From contig JAOZLO010000036.1 in NCBI GenBank assembly GCA_029934775.1, positions 1-13,050 on the forward strand: DNA of 13,050 nucleotides. The letters run 5' to 3'. Source of the stretch: Desulfocapsaceae bacterium. Lineage in GTDB: Bacteria > Desulfobacterota > Desulfobulbia > Desulfobulbales > Desulfocapsaceae. The first letter of the stretch is position 1, and the number at the start of each line of letters is the position of its first letter. Below the pieces are notes generated by a model, which was given only the letters and a program-made list of their open reading frames with translations, was not told the origin of the DNA and searched no databases. Positions 1-6,539 of this stretch are shown piece by piece. Position numbers and translations under genes: made by a program.

Positions 1-224
1 CATGCGGTTATATCCTCTTTGTAGTTTTGTCCCAACAGGTTTCTTTCTTGCCGGTATCGTGGATGCCTGGGAGTTTGCCGGAGAATGCATCTGTTGAGTT
101 TCGTAAGCTCACTTACCTGTCGCCAACTCTTTGTTATTTCTGGACAACCTCTTGGGCGAGAAAATTGTTTCTCGTCATTTTTCATTGCCCTTTAAAATTA
201 TTTTTACAGTAACAGTCAATTTTT
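1..224. other. Non-coding region upstream of the helicase gene
   Basis: No recognisable gene lies here. Several frames are open by chance (see rejected items), but none gives a recognisable protein. The visible structure is a GGACAACCTCTTGGG box at 142-156, immediately followed by a perfect hairpin. The last 50 bases before the helicase start are very AT-rich. I could not pick out a convincing promoter for the helicase. Confidence 0.5.
142..176 (+). repeat. GGACAACCT box plus GAGAAA hairpin, copy 1
   Basis: The box GGACAACCTCTTGGG (142-156) abuts an inverted repeat CGAGAAA (157-163) / TTTCTCG (168-174) with a 4-base loop, extendable to 155-176 through one G-T pair. A nearly identical box (14 of 15 bases) adjoins a similar CGAGAA-type hairpin at 4829-4860. 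The short T-rich stretch after the hairpin means this copy could also act as a weak intrinsic terminator for a gene left of the window. A dispersed intergenic repeat is the preferred reading because both the box and the hairpin recur. Confidence 0.5.
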
Positions 225-1736
225 ATGATTAAAAAAAAAATCATTTCAGCCGGAAATAAAATTAAACAGCTTGCACGGGTAGGGAAATCGAAACTGGGCA
301 GGATGTTGAGAGTTAAGAATAAGAAGAGACAGGAGAGCTCTGGTCCAGGCCAGATAATTAAAGATCGTGAAACGGCGGTTGATGAAAAGCAGGGTGGTGA
401 AAATTATGATGCAGATACCAGAAGCATCCGATACCGGGCACCGCGGCAGAAAAAGAAGAAAAAATCATGGGATCTGGATAATTTTTCTGTAGAACCTGTA
501 GCAGGAAAAGCCCGATTTCATGATTTTAACATACCATTGAGTGTGATGAGGGCTATTAGTGATCAGGGGTTCAAATATTGTACAGCAATACAGGGTAAAG
601 CCCTGAAAGATGTCCTGGCAGGCAGGGATCTCATAGGAAAAGCCAATACAGGTACAGGAAAAAGTGCTGTTTTTCTCATCTCCATCTTGTCCCGTTTGTT
701 GGAAAAAAGAGATGTGCATAAAAAAAGAGAAGTGCGTGCTCTTGTACTTGCGCCAACACGTGAACTTGTCATGCAGATAGCCAAGGATGGCGAGGGGTTG
801 GCAAAGTATACCAATATCAGAATTCAGGCCGTCTATGGAGGCGTAGATTATCAAAAGCAGATGGATAACCTGCGCTTAATGAAGTGTGATGTTATTGTCG
901 CAACACCGGGTCGACTTATCGATTTTCTCGGGAAAAATGTTGTCGATCTTGGGAAATGTGGGATTTTGGTACTTGATGAGGCTGATCGTATGCTGGATAT
1001 GGGATTTATCCCCGATGTCCGCAGGATTGTCGGCCGCACACCGAATCGCAGGGGGCGGCAGACAATGCTGTTTTCAGCTACCGTTCCAGAAGATGTTACG
1101 CGCCTTGCCTCACAATGGTGTGTGGATCCTGAAATGGTTGAGGCGGAACCTGAACAGGTAGCTGTTGAGACAGTTGAGCAGGTAGTTTACCTGACTACCT
1201 CTGAAGAAAAATACAAGGTTCTATATAATCTTATAAAACAGCATGCTGATGACAGGATATTGGTTTTTGCAAATATGAAAAACGAGACCAGGAAGCTGTC
1301 GGATCGACTTCAGAGAAACGGGGTCGACTGTGTTCTCCTCTCCGGTGATGTGCAGCAGAATAAACGGGTCACCCGACTGGAGCGATTCAGGTCCGGTGAG
1401 GTGAAAGTGCTTGTTGCAACAGATGTTGCGGGCAGGGGGATTCATATTGAGGGCATCACTTTTGTGGTAAACTACACTCTGCCCTATGAGCCTGAAGATT
1501 ATGTGCATCGTATTGGTCGTACCGGACGGGCGGGTGCTGCTGGCAAAGCGGTGAGCTTTGCATGTGAAGAGGGGGCATTCTATTTACCTGACATAGAAGA
1601 GTACCTTGGTAAAAAGTTTGAGTGTCTGGTGCCCGAAGAATCTCTGCTGCAGCCACCTCCCAGAGGACAGGCGAGAGAGCATAAGAAGTACCGGAATAAA
1701 AGCCAGCGGAAAAATTACAAGCGTTCAAAAAAGTAA
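225..1736 (+). CDS. rhlB: RhlB-like DEAD-box ATP-dependent RNA helicase
   Basis: This 503-residue cytoplasmic enzyme is expected to unwind or remodel RNA using ATP. After a Lys/Arg-rich, probably disordered N-terminal extension (about 1-95) come the Q motif (F98 to Q123), Walker A ANTGTGKS (140-147), PTREL (177-181), TPGR (227-230), DEAD (251-254), SAT (284-286), VATDVAGRG (397-405) and HRIGRTGR (428-435), followed by a basic tail (about 478-503). Segments such as YGGVDYQKQ and ACEEGAFYLPDIEEYLG resemble E. coli RhlB more than other DEAD-box groups. Walker A ends in Ser rather than the commoner Thr, an accepted alternative. The ATG at 225 has no clear ribosome binding site and codons 3-6 sit in a run of ten A. 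An in-frame ATG at 303 is an alternative start that would remove part of the basic extension. The helicase family is certain; the rhlB assignment is moderate. Confidence 0.9.
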   Translation: MIKKKIISAGNKIKQLARVGKSKLGRMLRVKNKKRQESSGPGQIIKDRETAVDEKQGGENYDADTRSIRYRAPRQKKKKKSWDLDNFSVEPVAGKARFHDFNIPLSVMRAISDQGFKYCTAIQGKALKDVLAGRDLIGKANTGTGKSAVFLISILSRLLEKRDVHKKREVRALVLAPTRELVMQIAKDGEGLAKYTNIRIQAVYGGVDYQKQMDNLRLMKCDVIVATPGRLIDFLGKNVVDLGKCGILVLDEADRMLDMGFIPDVRRIVGRTPNRRGRQTMLFSATVPEDVTRLASQWCVDPEMVEAEPEQVAVETVEQVVYLTTSEEKYKVLYNLIKQHADDRILVFANMKNETRKLSDRLQRNGVDCVLLSGDVQQNKRVTRLERFRSGEVKVLVATDVAGRGIHIEGITFVVNYTLPYEPEDYVHRIGRTGRAGAAGKAVSFACEEGAFYLPDIEEYLGKKFECLVPEESLLQPPPRGQAREHKKYRNKSQRKNYKRSKK

Positions 1737-1755
1737 TTTTTTTGCTAAGAAGTGG

Positions 1756-1784
1756 TTGTGCTTTCGATCAAAGCTTGATATAAA
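1756..1784 (+). promoter_or_regulatory. Possible promoter upstream of rpsA
   Basis: TTGTGC (1756-1761) and TATAAA (1779-1784) are separated by exactly 17 bases. The -10 match is good (5 of 6) and the -35 match poor (3 of 6). Transcription from here would give a leader of roughly 155 bases carrying the inverted repeats listed separately. A second possible -35, TTGACA at 1871-1876, has only TGTTAT at an unfavourable 19-base spacing (1896-1901). Confidence 0.3.
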
Positions 1785-1793
1785 GTAGTGTTC

Positions 1794-1907
1794 AATCCCC
1801 GACAAACTTGAATAGCCGGGATTAATCGGCGAAGGTTGCTTTCCTGTTCGGAGAGTGGCCTTGTTTTCTTTTGACACTTCAGTTTAGATAAGAAGTGTTA
1901 TTAACAC
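1794..1907 (+). promoter_or_regulatory. Structured rpsA leader with three inverted repeats
   Basis: Three inverted repeats lie in the 211 bases between the helicase and rpsA. They are AATCCC (1794-1799) / GGGATT (1818-1823); ACACTTC (1874-1880) / GAAGTGT (1892-1898) with an 11-base loop; and the near-perfect palindrome GTGTTA-T-TAACAC (1895-1907). The last two overlap and are mutually exclusive as RNA hairpins; the palindrome could instead be a DNA operator. In gamma-proteobacteria S1 is known to repress its own translation through a structured, Shine-Dalgarno-poor start region, so a similar role here is a reasonable inference. Confidence 0.4.
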
Positions 1908-1947
1908 AAACCCGTTGGCCTCTGGTCTGCAAAAAGAGAAAAAATCC

Positions 1948-3696
1948 ATGACAGAAGAATTACAACAATCAACCCCCGGCAGTGACGAAGAGATGAGCTT
2001 TGCAGAGCTCTTTGAAATGGAGGAAAATAATAAGGTAGTTGCCGTAGGCGACGTAGCCATGGGCACCATTATCGGCGCCGTAGATGATTATTTTCTTGTA
2101 GATGTTGGCGATAAAGCAGAGAGCTATATTGCTAAGTCTGAATTTCGTCTGGAAGATGATGCCGAGATTAAAATCGGTGATATATTTGAGGTATTTATAG
2201 AGCGTCGCAAAGAAGAAGGCGGCCTCCTTCTGTCACGTGAAAAAGCAATAGCCATTAAAGTATGGGAGAGAATCGCTGAGATCCAGGAAGCCGATGGAAT
2301 CATCGAAGGGAAGATTGAGAGCCGTGTCAAAGGAGGCATGTCCGTTGATATTGGTGTTCCTGCTTTTCTGCCATATTCACAAATTGACCTTCGTCCGGTT
2401 AAGGACCTTGATGGACTGATTGGCGATTCTTTTGAGTTTAAGATCCTTAAGTTCAACCGTAAAAGAAATAATGTCGTTATCTCGCGGCGGGCGATTCTTG
2501 AAGAAGAACGGAATAAGCTCCGTGAGCAGATGCGTTCGAAACTGGAAGAGGGTCAGGTTATCACGGGTGCTATCACCAATATTACTGACTACGGTCTCTT
2601 TATCGATATGGGCGGTATGGACGGACTCTGTCATATTACCGATCTTTCCTGGGGGAGAGTGTCCCATCCGGCGAAGCTGTATAAGGTAGGTGAGGATCTT
2701 GAAGTTAAGGTTCTCAAATATGATAGAGAGAAAGATCGTGTTTCCCTAGGTGTCAAGCAGCTCCGGGATGATCCATGGGCGACAGTTGTCGATAAGTTCC
2801 CTGTGGGAGAAAAAACGACCGGTAATGTTGTCTCAATAACAGATTATGGTGTGTTTGTAGAACTTGAAGAAGGAGTTGAAGGTCTTATTCATGTTTCGGA
2901 GATGACATGGTCTAAAAAACCCAGACATCCTTCAAAAATGGTAGCTGTCGGTGATCAACTGGAAATCATGGTTCTTAATATTGAGACAGAAACCAAGCGT
3001 ATCTCGCTGGGCATGAAGCAGTTGCAGCAAAATCCATGGGACCTGGTAACCGAAAATTATCCGGTCGGTTCCGTTATTGAAGGTAAGATAAAAAATATTA
3101 CAGATTTTGGTGTGTTTATAGGGATTGAAGAGGGTATTGATGGTCTCATTCATGTCTCTGATTTATCCTGGACTGAAAGAATCAAGCACCCTTCAGAGAA
3201 ATATACTAAAGGTGAGATGATTCAGGCTGTTGTTCTGAAGATAGACAAAGAAAATGAACGGTTTTCACTTGGTATCAAGCAGCTTGTACCGGATCCCTGG
3301 CAGGCAGCATACAATAACTATCCTTCCGGCACCGTTATTGAGGGAGAAATCACCAATGTAACTGATTTCGGTGTGTTTGTGAAGCTTGAGGAAGGAATTG
3401 AGGGGCTTGTCCATGTATCTGAAATCAGCAAAGATAAGGTGAAAACTCCTATAGGAATGTACCAGGTAGGTGATGTCCTTAAAGCTATCGTTATTAACGT
3501 TTCAGCTAAGGATCGTAAAATTGGACTTTCTATCAAGACTCTTGAAGGTGATGCCGAGGATGAGGTTAAAGGCGAAGTAGAGGCTTCAGAGAAATCAAAG
3601 AAAGTTGAGAAAGCACCAGTAAAGAGTACGCCTTCAACCTTCGGTGATCTATTGAAGGCAGCTGCTGAAGGTGGTGACTCTGCAGGAGAAGAATAA
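1948..3696 (+). CDS. rpsA: 30S ribosomal protein S1
   Basis: S1 binds mRNA on the 30S subunit and helps start translation of structured or weakly led messages. The 582 residues hold six S1 (OB-fold) repeats at about 33-100, 116-184, 203-272, 288-358, 375-445 and 462-532. Repeats 3-6 carry the conserved pattern I-T-[DN]-[YF]-G-[VL]-F followed by GL.H[IV][ST]. Repeats 1 and 2 are more divergent, as expected for the ribosome-binding repeats. An acidic and Lys-rich linker (about 535-560) leads to a terminal STFGDLLKAA segment. The overall size is slightly above that of E. coli S1 (557). ATG 1948 is preferred; a TTG at 1915 in the same frame would add 11 residues without family support. The start has only a weak purine stretch (AGAG) upstream, typical of self-regulated S1 genes. 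A strong terminator closes the gene. Confidence 0.97.
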   Translation: MTEELQQSTPGSDEEMSFAELFEMEENNKVVAVGDVAMGTIIGAVDDYFLVDVGDKAESYIAKSEFRLEDDAEIKIGDIFEVFIERRKEEGGLLLSREKAIAIKVWERIAEIQEADGIIEGKIESRVKGGMSVDIGVPAFLPYSQIDLRPVKDLDGLIGDSFEFKILKFNRKRNNVVISRRAILEEERNKLREQMRSKLEEGQVITGAITNITDYGLFIDMGGMDGLCHITDLSWGRVSHPAKLYKVGEDLEVKVLKYDREKDRVSLGVKQLRDDPWATVVDKFPVGEKTTGNVVSITDYGVFVELEEGVEGLIHVSEMTWSKKPRHPSKMVAVGDQLEIMVLNIETETKRISLGMKQLQQNPWDLVTENYPVGSVIEGKIKNITDFGVFIGIEEGIDGLIHVSDLSWTERIKHPSEKYTKGEMIQAVVLKIDKENERFSLGIKQLVPDPWQAAYNNYPSGTVIEGEITNVTDFGVFVKLEEGIEGLVHVSEISKDKVKTPIGMYQVGDVLKAIVINVSAKDRKIGLSIKTLEGDAEDEVKGEVEASEKSKKVEKAPVKSTPSTFGDLLKAAAEGGDSAGEE

Positions 3697-3745
3697 AGCT
3701 ATTCAGATTCAGTAGCGTTGAATGAAGAAGGGTAGCCTGAAGTAT

Positions 3746-3788
3746 AAGGTTGTCTTGCCGGGTATATGGGCAGGACAACCTTTTTTTA
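3746..3788 (+). terminator. Intrinsic terminator after rpsA
   Basis: The 14-base-pair stem runs AAGGTTGTC (3746-3754) / GACAACCTT (3774-3782), then a T-G pair and TGCC / GGCA, closing a 9-base loop (3760-3768). The descending arm runs directly into seven T (3781-3787). It should end the rpsA transcript and separate it from the IHF-like gene. The descending arm contains the same GGACAACCT nine-mer found in the two other intergenic boxes. Confidence 0.9.
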
Positions 3789-3804
3789 TACTTTTAAGTA
3801 GCAG

Positions 3805-3875
3805 TGTCCGAAAACAACTCATTTATCCTACTGCAGATAGCGTAGACTTCGAAAACCTAATCGGACAATGCTTGG
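3805..3875 (+). repeat. Inverted repeat TGTCCGA/TCGGACA upstream of the IHF-like gene
   Basis: TGTCCGA (3805-3811) and its exact complement TCGGACA (3861-3867) flank 49 bases. The right arm continues as TCGGACAATGCTTGG (3861-3875), which resembles the TCGGACAACCTCCTGGG box at 4844-4860. It may be a degenerate member of the same intergenic repeat family or an operator-like pair for the downstream gene. The interval holds no clear promoter that I can defend. Confidence 0.35.
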
Positions 3876-3899
3876 TAATTTCAGAAAAATAATGTGGAT

Positions 3900-4184
3900 A
3901 TGTTAAAAAAAGATGTAGTAAACAAGATGAGTAGTGAACTCTCAATGCAGAAGCAGGATGTGAGTCTCGCAGTAGATATTATGCTGAAGACAATGGCGGA
4001 TGCACTGGTGGCCGACCGGCGTATTGAACTTCGAGGATATGGAAGTTTTTCGGTAAGGAAGAGAAAATCACGCTTAACGAAAAACCCCCGTACCGGGAAG
4101 ATGATGGATATTCCGGAGCGGAAAACACTCCATTTTGCGATGAGTAAATCTTTGAAAGAGGCGCTGATCAGCGAAACGGAGTAA
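3900..4184 (+). CDS. ihfB: IHF-beta/HU-family DNA-bending protein
   Basis: This 94-residue nucleoid protein belongs to the HU/IHF family, whose dimers bend DNA and assist transcription, replication and recombination. It shows the family's helical N-terminus (MLKKDVVNKMSSELSMQKQD), the conserved ELRGYGSFSVR strand (43-53) and the flexible arm with NPRTGK (62-67), including the Pro that intercalates into the minor groove (P63). RIELRGYGSFS resembles the E. coli IHF-beta sequence, and the position after rpsA matches the rpsA-ihfB order of Enterobacteria, so IHF-beta is favoured over plain HU; symbol confidence is moderate. ATG 3900 fits the family N-terminus. A GTG at 3894 would add two residues. 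The ribosome binding site is poor. The preceding terminator implies its own promoter. Its 3' end overlaps the converging yciO gene. Confidence 0.9.
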   Translation: MLKKDVVNKMSSELSMQKQDVSLAVDIMLKTMADALVADRRIELRGYGSFSVRKRKSRLTKNPRTGKMMDIPERKTLHFAMSKSLKEALISETE

Positions 4185-4779
4185 CATCTCCCTTGCCCTC
4201 GCGTAATACCTCAGGAAAATCACCTGTCAGGTCTACTATCGAAGATGGGTCTGGAAAGATATTGCCGCCATCAATAATGATGTCGACTCTGTTAGTCAGG
4301 TACTGCTCAATTACAAAAGGTTCAGAAAGACTGTTTTCTTCGTCATCAAGCAGAACACTGGTGTTTATGATCGGGTTACCCAGTGTTTCTATAAGAAGCC
4401 TGCATATTGGGTGGGCAGGAACACGGATACCTACAGTTTTCTGTCTGGACGCCATAATTTTCGGAACCAGTTTTGAGCCCGGCAGCACAAAGGTATAGGG
4501 GCCGGGAAGATTTCTTTTGAGGAGTCGGTAGGCACTGTTGGATACGTGGGCATACTGACTGATATGCGTCAGGTTTGAACACATGAAAGAAAAAGGTTTA
4601 TGCTTTGGCCGCTTTTTTAATTGTATTATTCTTTTAATGGCTTTCTGGTTAAATAAATCGCAACCGATACCATATCCTGTATCGGTGGGATAGCATATAA
4701 TAGCACCACTCTTCATCTGTTTTATAACCTGATTTATCAGACGAAGCTGAGGGTTTTCTGGATTAATTGTAAGAAGCAT
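4168..4779 (-). CDS. yciO: YciO-family protein (Sua5/YciO/YrdC fold)
   Basis: This 203-residue protein of the Sua5/YciO/YrdC family aligns from end to end with E. coli YciO as I remember it: an N-terminus of the form INPENPQLRLINQ, YPTDTGYGIGC (30-40), KKRPKHKPFSFMC (55-67), LPGPYTFVL (91-99), TVGIRVP (115-121), the NTS segment (139-141), PSSIVDLTG (178-186) and VLREGKGDVTPF (191-202). Family members bind ATP and RNA. TsaC/YrdC makes threonylcarbamoyl-AMP for the t6A modification of tRNA, but YciO is a separate subgroup whose role is less settled, so t6A synthesis should not be assumed. It is the only minus-strand gene in the window. ATG 4779 has no obvious ribosome binding site but gives the correct family N-terminus. 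Its last 17 bases overlap the end of the IHF-like gene. Confidence 0.93.
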   Translation of the reverse strand: MLLTINPENPQLRLINQVIKQMKSGAIICYPTDTGYGIGCDLFNQKAIKRIIQLKKRPKHKPFSFMCSNLTHISQYAHVSNSAYRLLKRNLPGPYTFVLPGSKLVPKIMASRQKTVGIRVPAHPICRLLIETLGNPIINTSVLLDDEENSLSEPFVIEQYLTNRVDIIIDGGNIFPDPSSIVDLTGDFPEVLREGKGDVTPFR

Positions 4780-4819
4780 AATTCAATATTTGTAACTGCT
4801 CAGCCACAGCTGGTTCTCC

Positions 4820-4860
4820 AGGTACTTTCCGAGAAATCTATTCTCGGACAACCTCCTGGG
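4820..4860 (+). repeat. GGACAACCT box plus GAGAA hairpin, copy 2
   Basis: A perfect 7-base-pair hairpin CCGAGAA (4829-4835) / TTCTCGG (4841-4847) with a 5-base loop leads directly into ACAACCTCCTGGG. The box GGACAACCTCCTGGG (4846-4860) differs from copy 1 at one base. An outer AGGT (4820-4823) / ACCT (4851-4854) pairing could extend the fold. Here the hairpin precedes the box, while in copy 1 it follows. No T-run follows, so it does not look like a terminator on the plus strand. Confidence 0.5.
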
Positions 4861-4943
4861 TATTGTAGGATCGGGGTCAGACAATTTTCCCGGTAATTTG
4901 TTTTCATAGGGATGCTTTACTATGGTGAAATAATAATTCAAGG

Positions 4944-4949
4944 TATAAT
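4944..4949 (+). promoter_or_regulatory. Possible guaB -10 element
   Basis: A perfect TATAAT lies 112 bases before the guaB start codon. The hexamer 17 bases upstream (TATGGT, 4921-4926) is a poor -35. An AT-rich region may simply contain this by chance, hence the low confidence. Confidence 0.3.
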
Positions 4950-5061
4950 TTAGATATTACTCCATAAAAACTATAACTCAGTTCAGTACCCCCTTGTGGG
5001 GTGTTAGATTTCCCACGTAAAGTATCATCACCGTTGCTCCAGGTCCTGAGAAGGAGGGACT

Positions 5062-6531
5062 ATGTTACCAGAGAATATAGAAACAGCACTTACATATGAT
5101 GATTTACTTCTTGTACCTTCTGCCTCGGAGGTATTGCCGAGTGAAGTGAGTTTGAGTACCAGGCTCACCGAAACGATTTCACTTAACACACCTCTGATCA
5201 GCTCTGCGATGGATACGGTGACTGAGCATCGTACTGCTATTGCAATGGCAAGAGAGGGTGGCATGGGTATTATTCATAAAAACATGAGCACAGCCCGGCA
5301 GCTGCTCGAAGTTGAAAAGGTGAAAAAATCTGAATCAGGTATGATTATTGATCCAATTACCGTTACTCAAAACCAGTCTGTAGCCGATGTTCAGAAGATC
5401 ATGAGTACCTATAAAATTTCCGGTTTACCTGTGCTGCATGAGGGTAAACTGGCTGGGATTGTAACAAATAGAGATCTTCGTTTCGTCTCGGATGACGGTC
5501 TGCGGGTATCTGATGTCATGACCAGTAAAAACCTGGTAACAGCGCATGTCGGGATCGATCTGGAACATTCCAAAGCCCTGCTCCATGAACATCGTATTGA
5601 AAAATTGCTGGTCGTTGATGAGGATGGTGCTTTAAAAGGATTGATTACCATAAAAGATCTTGAAAAGATAAAAAAATACCCATTGGCCGCAAAAGACGAG
5701 TTTGGTCGTCTGCTTGTTGGTGCAGCTATGGGAGTTGGGCCTGAAATTGAAGCAAATGCTGAAAAACTTTACAATGCAGGGGTGGATGTTGTTGTGATTG
5801 ATTCTGCACATGGTCATTCTAAGGGAGTTCTTGATGCCATTGGCAGGGTGAAAACCTGTTTCCCCGATTTATCAGTGATTGCAGGGAATGTAGCCACTGG
5901 TAAAGGGACTTTGGATCTTATAAAGGCGGGTGCTAATGGAGTTAAGGTGGGTATTGGACCAGGATCTATCTGCACGACAAGAATAGTTGCCGGTGTCGGT
6001 GTCCCCCAGATGACAGCCCTGCAAAGGTGCGTTAAGGTGGCGAATCAACATGATATTCCTATTATTGCAGATGGTGGAATCAAACATTCAGGTGATCTGG
6101 CAAAAGCGATAGGTGCGGGAGCTTCTACAGTGATGCTGGGAAGTCTGTTTGCAGGAACTGATGAAACACCAGGAGAGACTTTTCACTACCAGGGAAGAAC
6201 ATACAAGGGATATCGGGGGATGGGATCGCTTGGGGCAATGAGCCAGAGTCAGGGATCTGCTGATCGCTATTTTCAGTCTGAGGTGAGTGTGACATCGAAA
6301 CTGGTGCCGGAAGGGATTGAAGGAAAGGTCCCATATCGAGGGCCAATTGCCACTGTTATCTACCAGATGCTGGGTGGTTTACGTTCAGGAATGGGATATG
6401 TTGGTGCTGCTACTATTGAGGACCTGCAGCAGAAAGCACGATTTGTCCGGATCTCAGCAGCAGGGCTGAGAGAATCTCATGTTCACGATGTGATTATTAC
6501 AAAGGAAGCACCGAATTATCGAACGGCGTAG
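5062..6531 (+). CDS. guaB: IMP dehydrogenase
   Basis: GuaB oxidises IMP to XMP with NAD+, the committed step of GMP synthesis. The 489-residue length matches E. coli GuaB (488). The (beta/alpha)8 barrel is interrupted by a CBS-pair (Bateman) domain at about 94-205. Catalytic features are visible: the phosphate and cysteine loop GPGSICTTR (299-307) with nucleophile C304, DGG (337-339), the [11 protein letters not shown] segment (383-393) and the mobile-flap ADRYFQ (400-405) whose Arg-Tyr pair corresponds to the E. coli general base region. The start follows a strong ribosome binding site, AAGGAGGG (5051-5058). guaA begins 8 bases after the stop, so the two are co-transcribed. The CBS domain binds adenine and guanine nucleotides in the family and gives allosteric control. 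Nothing appears truncated. Confidence 0.98.
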   Translation: MLPENIETALTYDDLLLVPSASEVLPSEVSLSTRLTETISLNTPLISSAMDTVTEHRTAIAMAREGGMGIIHKNMSTARQLLEVEKVKKSESGMIIDPITVTQNQSVADVQKIMSTYKISGLPVLHEGKLAGIVTNRDLRFVSDDGLRVSDVMTSKNLVTAHVGIDLEHSKALLHEHRIEKLLVVDEDGALKGLITIKDLEKIKKYPLAAKDEFGRLLVGAAMGVGPEIEANAEKLYNAGVDVVVIDSAHGHSKGVLDAIGRVKTCFPDLSVIAGNVATGKGTLDLIKAGANGVKVGIGPGSICTTRIVAGVGVPQMTALQRCVKVANQHDIPIIADGGIKHSGDLAKAIGAGASTVMLGSLFAGTDETPGETFHYQGRTYKGYRGMGSLGAMSQSQGSADRYFQSEVSVTSKLVPEGIEGKVPYRGPIATVIYQMLGGLRSGMGYVGAATIEDLQQKARFVRISAAGLRESHVHDVIITKEAPNYRTA

Positions 6532-6539
6532 GAGTTACC

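Larger units (their letters stand above)
4780..5061. other. Divergent intergenic region between yciO and guaB
   Basis: These 282 bases must carry start signals for yciO (leftward) and guaB (rightward). They hold the second copy of the GGACAACCT box with its hairpin (4829-4860). A perfect TATAAT occurs at 4944-4949 on the plus strand without a recognisable -35 at 16-18 bases. A short stem ACCCC (4988-4992) / GGGGT (4998-5002) lies in the presumed guaB leader. I see no open frame worth calling and no known riboswitch. Confidence 0.5.

Noticed and set aside
1..185. Minus-strand open frame from ATG at 185 running off the left edge, with AAAGGG upstream; about 61 residues
   Set aside because: The product is Arg-rich, unrecognisable and runs straight through the repeat box and hairpin. 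Only 39 bases would separate it from the helicase start, too little for two promoters. Sequence to the left would decide.
27..212. Plus-strand 61-residue open frame upstream of the helicase
   Set aside because: It has no ribosome binding site, no recognisable protein, and contains the same repeat and hairpin. Other frames here are also open, so openness is not informative.
1915..1947. TTG start giving an 11-residue longer S1
   Set aside because: It is a rare start codon without a binding site; MTEELQQ at 1948 is the natural S1 N-terminus.
4980..5050. guaB leader as a purine riboswitch
   Set aside because: Only a 5-base-pair stem (4988-5002) is visible. I could not match purine, ZTP or related aptamer core sequences, and no terminator or sequestering stem follows.
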